From contig CAWHVF010000005.1 in NCBI GenBank assembly GCA_963832785.1, positions 2,728,001 to 2,792,000 of the forward strand: a stretch of 64,000 bases of DNA, written 5' to 3'. Made by a program: the position numbers and the translations under genes. Below are positions 60,043 through 64,000 of this stretch, piece after piece. The notes beneath the pieces are model-generated. The model worked only from the letters and a program-made list of their open reading frames with translations, was not told the DNA's origin and ran no database searches. The stretch's first letter is position 1. The number at the start of each line of letters is the position of its first letter. Source of the DNA: CAWBRT01 sp963832785 (GTDB lineage Bacteria > Acidobacteriota > Terriglobia > Terriglobales > Acidobacteriaceae).

Positions 60043-61215
60043 CTAAATCTTCTCCAGCTTGCCGTTGCGCAGGCGGAAGCTTTCGCCTCGCCACACGACG
60101 GTTTGGCCGGCAAAGCTGGCGATCCATACCAGCAGGGCTGTCAGGTCTCGCAACGGCAGCAGCCAAAGGTCCGAATGTTTATCGTGCAGGGTGCTCTGGC
60201 AAAGCGCCGCCACGGCCAGACGAAGCAAAGCCACCGCCGCCAGCAGCCCCAGGCTCCAGGATGCAAACCCCGCGCAGAGCGACGCCAAAAGCGCCCAGGG
60301 GACGGCGTGGGTTATACCGAGTCCGATGTAGCCTCGCAGGCGGCGGTCGCGAATGGTTCTGGCCCAGCGTAACTGGTGCTGAAACATTTCCCCAAAGCCG
60401 GCGCCCGGCAGCGCCGTTTCCACCACCACGGTGGAAAGCGCCACCTCGAAGCCGGCGCGTGGCATGCGATTTCCCACCTCGTAGTCGTCCGCCAGGTAAT
60501 TGAGCAGCGGGCCCAATCCGCCGATGGCCGCCAGCGCCTCGCGGCGGACAGCCAACGTAGAGCCCAGGCCGAAGTTCAGCTTGCGCTCCAGTGCCCAGGC
60601 GGCCAGAACGCTGCCGATAAAGTCGGTCGCTATGCTCAGCGCCTCCAGGCGCGAGGCCAGGCTCGGTCCCGGGCGGGCGCGGTAGAGCGCCGTCACCAGG
60701 CCGACAGGTCCCGCCGCCGTGCCTCCGCTGTCGAAGCCGGCGGCGATCTGACGCAAATAGCCGGGCGGGACCAGGATGTCGCTGTCGTTTACCAGGATCA
60801 GCTCGTGCCGGGCGGCGGGCAGCAGTTGCACCAGCGCGCTCACCTTGCGGTTGGTCCCCAGCACCTGGGGGCAGACGATCAACTCTATGCGCCGCTGCGG
60901 AAACTCCTGCCGCAACCGCTGCACCTCGGCGGCAGCCGGATCGTCTGCATCGTTCACGCCGAAGATCAGCTCGAACTCGGGATAGTCCTGCAGGCAATGG
61001 CTGCAAAAAGCCTCGTACATGTGCGGATCGCTTCCCCGCAATGGCTTCAGAATGGAAATCGGCGGCAATCGCTTCGCCGTGCCTGGGAGGAAAGCTTGCT
61101 GTTTGCGCAACCGGCGAAACTTGGCAATTCCGGCCATCACCAGGAACTGATAGCCGAATCCACACAATGCCAGGGCGGCAAAGGCCCATGCCAAAAGCGC
61201 AAGCAAAAGGTGCAT
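60043..61215 (-). CDS. Family 2 glycosyltransferase, ceramide-glucosyltransferase/HpnI-like
   Basis: The 390-residue membrane protein has an N-terminal helix, a GT-A domain with ISILKPLRG, LVNDSDILVPP (the DxD-like metal motif), and QLRWARTIR (the QxxRW-type motif), then two or more C-terminal hydrophobic segments. The pattern is that of Glyco_transf_21/ceramide glucosyltransferase-like proteins, which include the hopanoid enzyme HpnI. Lipid-linked or sphingolipid-type acceptor is inferred. Confidence 0.75.
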   Translation of the reverse strand: MHLLLALLAWAFAALALCGFGYQFLVMAGIAKFRRLRKQQAFLPGTAKRLPPISILKPLRGSDPHMYEAFCSHCLQDYPEFELIFGVNDADDPAAAEVQRLRQEFPQRRIELIVCPQVLGTNRKVSALVQLLPAARHELILVNDSDILVPPGYLRQIAAGFDSGGTAAGPVGLVTALYRARPGPSLASRLEALSIATDFIGSVLAAWALERKLNFGLGSTLAVRREALAAIGGLGPLLNYLADDYEVGNRMPRAGFEVALSTVVVETALPGAGFGEMFQHQLRWARTIRDRRLRGYIGLGITHAVPWALLASLCAGFASWSLGLLAAVALLRLAVAALCQSTLHDKHSDLWLLPLRDLTALLVWIASFAGQTVVWRGESFRLRNGKLEKI

Positions 61216-61426
61216 CGCCCGCAGCTTAACAGATCGGGCAAGGCGGCTTCCGTGATGGCGTTGGCAGTCCGCGCCAGCCAGGCTCTGCGGTTCGGCCCAA
61301 CTTCGAACCGTTTTATCGGAAGTTCGCCCGTGGTACCGCCGAGTCTGCGCTAGCGTGCCACATGATCGCGATATGGGTCACACAGAGACTTTTTCCCGCG
61401 AATCAGGTCTATACTAAACAGGAGCC

Positions 61427-62326
61427 ATGTCTCACCCGCTCACCGATGATCGGAGCGAGATTCCCGCCGCAGTGCGCCGCCGGCACGATCTCGTGTTACC
61501 CACCCTTTTCGGCGAAGACTATGGCATTTACGAGGTCCGCAAGATCTCATTTGTCCTTTCTTATCTGCTGAATACGCTGATTGCGGCAGCGATTCTGGCG
61601 ATCGGCAGTTGGGTCGCCAGTCATCCCGCCCAGGTTCAGAACCAGGTGACCTCGCTGGTCACCGATATCAGCCCCTACGTCCTCAGCCCTTCAAACAAGC
61701 CGGCTGGTGGTGGAGGCGGAGGCGGAGAGCATGGCAAGCTGCCGGCCAGCAAGGGCGCATTGCCCAAGGCGTCGCTGAAGGAACAGCTTACCCCACCCGA
61801 GGTGATAGTGCGCAACGAGGCCCCGAAACTGCCGGCCGAGCCCACCGTGGTAGTGCCACCGGAAGTCAAGCTCCCGCAAGGGAGCCTGTTGGGCGATCCG
61901 CTGGCGAAGGCGATTGCCAGCCTGCCGTCCAGCGGCCCGGGGTTGGGCGGCGGCATTGGCAGCGGCACCGGGACCGGCGTGGGAAGCGGCAAAGGTCCGG
62001 GAGTGGGGCCGGGCAGCGGCGGCGGCATCGGCGGTGGGGTTTACCGCGTTGGCGGCGGAGTCACGCCTCCCCGGGTGCTGTACGATCCCGACCCGGATTA
62101 CTCCGAGGAAGCGCGCAAAGCCAAGTTTCAGGGGACGGTGGTGCTGTGGGTGATCGTCGGGCCGGATGGACGGCCGCGCGACATCACCGTGCAGCGCTCG
62201 CTAGGCATGGGTCTGGATGAAAAAGCCGTGGAAGCGGTCCGCAACTGGAAATTCGAACCCGCCAGAAAAGACGGCCAGGCCGTGGCCGTGCAAATCGCCA
62301 TCGAAGTCAACTTCCGGCTGTACTGA
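61427..62326 (+). CDS. TonB-family energy-transducer protein
   Basis: The 299-residue product has a single transmembrane segment (about 37-60), a Gly/Pro/Lys-rich periplasmic linker with repeated GSGTGTGVG-like sequence, and a C-terminal TonB domain with PDYSEEARKAKFQGTVVLWVIV and GLDEKAVEAVRNWKFEPA. Such proteins couple the proton gradient to receptors like that at 39.4-42.7 kb. AGGAG precedes the ATG. No exbB/exbD is nearby. Confidence 0.85.
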   Translation: MSHPLTDDRSEIPAAVRRRHDLVLPTLFGEDYGIYEVRKISFVLSYLLNTLIAAAILAIGSWVASHPAQVQNQVTSLVTDISPYVLSPSNKPAGGGGGGGEHGKLPASKGALPKASLKEQLTPPEVIVRNEAPKLPAEPTVVVPPEVKLPQGSLLGDPLAKAIASLPSSGPGLGGGIGSGTGTGVGSGKGPGVGPGSGGGIGGGVYRVGGGVTPPRVLYDPDPDYSEEARKAKFQGTVVLWVIVGPDGRPRDITVQRSLGMGLDEKAVEAVRNWKFEPARKDGQAVAVQIAIEVNFRLY

Positions 62327-62338
62327 TCGTTTCTCGTT

Positions 62339-62377
62339 TCACGAACAAAATTCCTTTTCCAGCAATAATCGTGAAAC
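62339..62377. repeat. GTTTCACGA inverted repeat
   Basis: GTTTCACGA (62337-62345 region) and TCGTGAAAC (62369-62377) pair between the convergent TonB-family and helicase genes; a possible bidirectional transcription end. Confidence 0.4.
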
Positions 62378-62396
62378 GTGCAACGTGAAGTTCTCG

Positions 62397-64000
62397 TCAC
62401 TCCACTACGCGCCATTCTCCCAGCAGCGGGAAATACAAGCCCATCCGGATAGGGCGCGAGTCGATCGCGGCCATCGCCTGGCGGTAGCGATACAGATCAG
62501 GGCGAAACTTCTCCACCTGCGCGTCGACAAACGCCGCCGCGTCGCCGCGGCCAACTTCGCTGGTCTTGTAGTCGATGATCCAGCGCGTTCCCTGTTCATC
62601 GATGAACGTGCGGTCGATCTTCATGCGCGCGAAGCCGCCCGCGCACGCCACCGAAAGCTCCAATTCGCAGGCGGCGTTTTCGTGGCGGCCGAGGATCCAC
62701 CGCCCTTGAGGGTCAGCTAGGGTCTTTTCCAGGGCGCGCCGCACCAGTTCCACGGCCTCGTCGGCCTCGTACTCGGCCACGCCCAATTGCAGCAGCAGGC
62801 TGCGCACGTCGAGGCGGCGAACTCGCGCCGCGTCCCACTGCTCCAGGCCTTCACGGCCAATCTGCTGCAGCAGACGATGGGTGGCGGTCCCGACATGCCG
62901 CAACTTCTGGCTCGCCCAATCGAAGGTGTGCGGCTCGGCGGCTCCGGCGGCGGGCGCAGGCTTGGCTTCCCAATCCAGAGGCGGCGGAGGCGCCGGGCAC
63001 TGCCATTCCAGCGGCAGGCGGCGGAGCACCCCCGGAGCCGTTTGCGGCTGGGCATCGCCTTGCACGCGGCCGGCAAACGGCTCGATCTGCGCACGTATTC
63101 CATCCAGGCCCCAGAGAAGCGAGAGCACCGAGTCCGCGGCCGGAGCCTTCCCTTCATCGGGCAACTCCGTTATCAGGTAGAGGCCGGTGCGGGCGCGCGT
63201 GCAGGCCACGTAGAGCAGGCGCTTCAGCTCCTCGCGGGCGCGATCGGAGGAGAGCCGGCGCAGGTATTTCTTTACGCTATTGTCGTCGGCGCCGGCGGTT
63301 GCATTTGCCGGGGCGGCTGCCGACTCAATCGGCGCCAGCAGGAGATGCTTCTCGCCGGCGCTGACGAACTCACGCCAGTAGAGCAGTTGTTCCTCGTCGC
63401 GCCGCGGCGTGCGCGCCAGGCCGGGTACAATCACCGTGTCCCACTGCAGTCCCTTGGCGGCGTGGATGGTCATGACCTCGACCGTGCCAGCGGTTTGTGT
63501 CGCCGGCGCGGGGCCGGGAGGTGCGTACAACTGCTGCAGCCTGCGCTCGAACTCCGACGGGTCAGCCAACTCGCCTCCGCGCTCGCATTGCTGCAGCAGA
63601 TCGAAAAATGCCGCCGCCTCGCGCAGGTCGCGCTCCTGGTCGGCCGACGCCGCCAGCCCGCCCAGCGCCATCCAGGAGCGCTCGACGATCTGGCGCAGGC
63701 CGCTCCGCCCGCGCCAGCTCATGGCTTCCGCCAGCACGGCCAGCAGACGGTCGCAGCGTTGCCGCGCCTCGGCCGGCAAGCGCTCACGCCGCGATTGCAG
63801 CAGCTCCGGCAGTGGGCTGTCCCTGTCCTCCCGGCAAAGCTCCAGTAGATCCGCCAGCGTAAGCCCGCACAGAGGCGAGCGCAGCAGCGCCAGCCAGGCA
63901 ATGCGCTTGGCAGGATGGGTAATGGCCAGCAGCAGGGCATGAAGGTCGCGAACGATCTGGCGATCGCCCAGCGGCTCGATATCGACGGCGCGAAATGGAA
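62397..64000 (-). CDS. UvrD/AddA-type helicase-nuclease, C-terminal part (5' end outside window)
   Basis: The reverse strand is open from 64000 to the stop at 62397, about 534 residues. The C-terminal half of an ATP-dependent helicase is visible, with VEVMTIHAAKGLQWDTVIVPGLART (motif V-like; only the short IHAAKGLQWD is diagnostic) and ELKRLLYVACTRARTGLYL (motif VI), followed by a RecB/PD-(D/E)XK nuclease domain with DEQGTRWIIDYKTSEV. This is the AddA/UvrD-exonuclease architecture used for double-strand end processing. The Walker A region lies upstream of the window. Confidence 0.85.
   Translation of the reverse strand, partial: PFRAVDIEPLGDRQIVRDLHALLLAITHPAKRIAWLALLRSPLCGLTLADLLELCREDRDSPLPELLQSRRERLPAEARQRCDRLLAVLAEAMSWRGRSGLRQIVERSWMALGGLAASADQERDLREAAAFFDLLQQCERGGELADPSEFERRLQQLYAPPGPAPATQTAGTVEVMTIHAAKGLQWDTVIVPGLARTPRRDEEQLLYWREFVSAGEKHLLLAPIESAAAPANATAGADDNSVKKYLRRLSSDRAREELKRLLYVACTRARTGLYLITELPDEGKAPAADSVLSLLWGLDGIRAQIEPFAGRVQGDAQPQTAPGVLRRLPLEWQCPAPPPPLDWEAKPAPAAGAAEPHTFDWASQKLRHVGTATHRLLQQIGREGLEQWDAARVRRLDVRSLLLQLGVAEYEADEAVELVRRALEKTLADPQGRWILGRHENAACELELSVACAGGFARMKIDRTFIDEQGTRWIIDYKTSEVGRGDAAAFVDAQVEKFRPDLYRYRQAMAAIDSRPIRMGLYFPLLGEWRVVE

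Overview
This is a high-GC, gene-dense bacterial chromosome segment with no phage, plasmid or CRISPR region. The organism is most likely an Acidobacteriota member (Terriglobia-like). The evidence is a VWFA-domain secreted protein of the acidobacterial type, an Oar-like TonB-dependent receptor with an N-terminal carboxypeptidase-regulatory domain behind a DUF5666 gene, DUF6580, DUF2203 and TonB-family genes, and many short palindromic intergenic repeats. The assignment is inferred from gene content only; there is no rRNA or tRNA gene in the window.

Layout. 1-4.5 kb (minus): start of ftsK, uppP, an alpha/beta hydrolase and RNase J. 4.5-10.4 kb: ecsC-like gene, rsmI, ligA and a cobalamin adenosyltransferase that appears to start at ACG; a 136-bp MITE-like element and a 328-bp MITE-like element lie between them. 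10.4-20.7 kb (minus): DUF6580 (frameshifted), ydjM-like gene, lipid kinase, moaB, moaC, moeA (molybdenum cofactor), then queC, queE, queD (7-deazaguanine/queuosine precursor) and dinG; a second 348-bp MITE copy sits directly upstream of queC. 20.7-29 kb: der, DUF2203, an Ig-like lipoprotein, a KirBac channel, proB (frameshifted), an OFA-type MFS transporter and fdhD. 29-36.9 kb: hfq-hflX, a two-gene unit made of a phosphoribosyltransferase-like/kinase-like fusion and a tandem-repeat small protein, an SH3 lipoprotein (frameshifted near its end), ppx/gppA and sixA. 37-44.5 kb: VWFA protein, Oar-like receptor, DUF5666 and a fatty acid desaturase. 44.5-52.2 kb: purH, a coiled hypothetical, an orphan LuxR-type response regulator, a 75-residue hypothetical, then coaE-htrA-lepA. 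52.2-64 kb: ClC antiporter, dut, a low-GC hypothetical, tyrS, a small secreted protein, asnB, a family 2 glycosyltransferase, a TonB-family protein and the 3' part of an addA/uvrD-type helicase-nuclease.

Functional links. moaB/moaC/moeA make molybdopterin cofactor, and FdhD activates molybdenum formate dehydrogenases; the OFA transporter next to fdhD may carry formate or oxalate. The DUF5666, receptor and VWFA genes look like a secreted/outer-membrane module, possibly energised by TonB-family proteins such as the one at 61.4 kb. coaE, htrA and lepA are closely spaced on one strand.

Most notable: (1) two related MITE-like elements with 16-bp terminal inverted repeats and YTAG flanks, one of which supplies the rsmI stop codon; (2) a separate 136-bp element with 18-bp inverted ends and a perfect 10-bp flanking direct repeat; (3) the PRTase-like/kinase-like fusion paired with a small YFID-repeat protein; (4) an apparent ACG start; (5) three single-base +1 frameshifts in otherwise intact genes, which could be real or assembly errors; (6) a short GCGYYTGCTGGG word shared by the MITE and by loop insertions inside housekeeping proteins.
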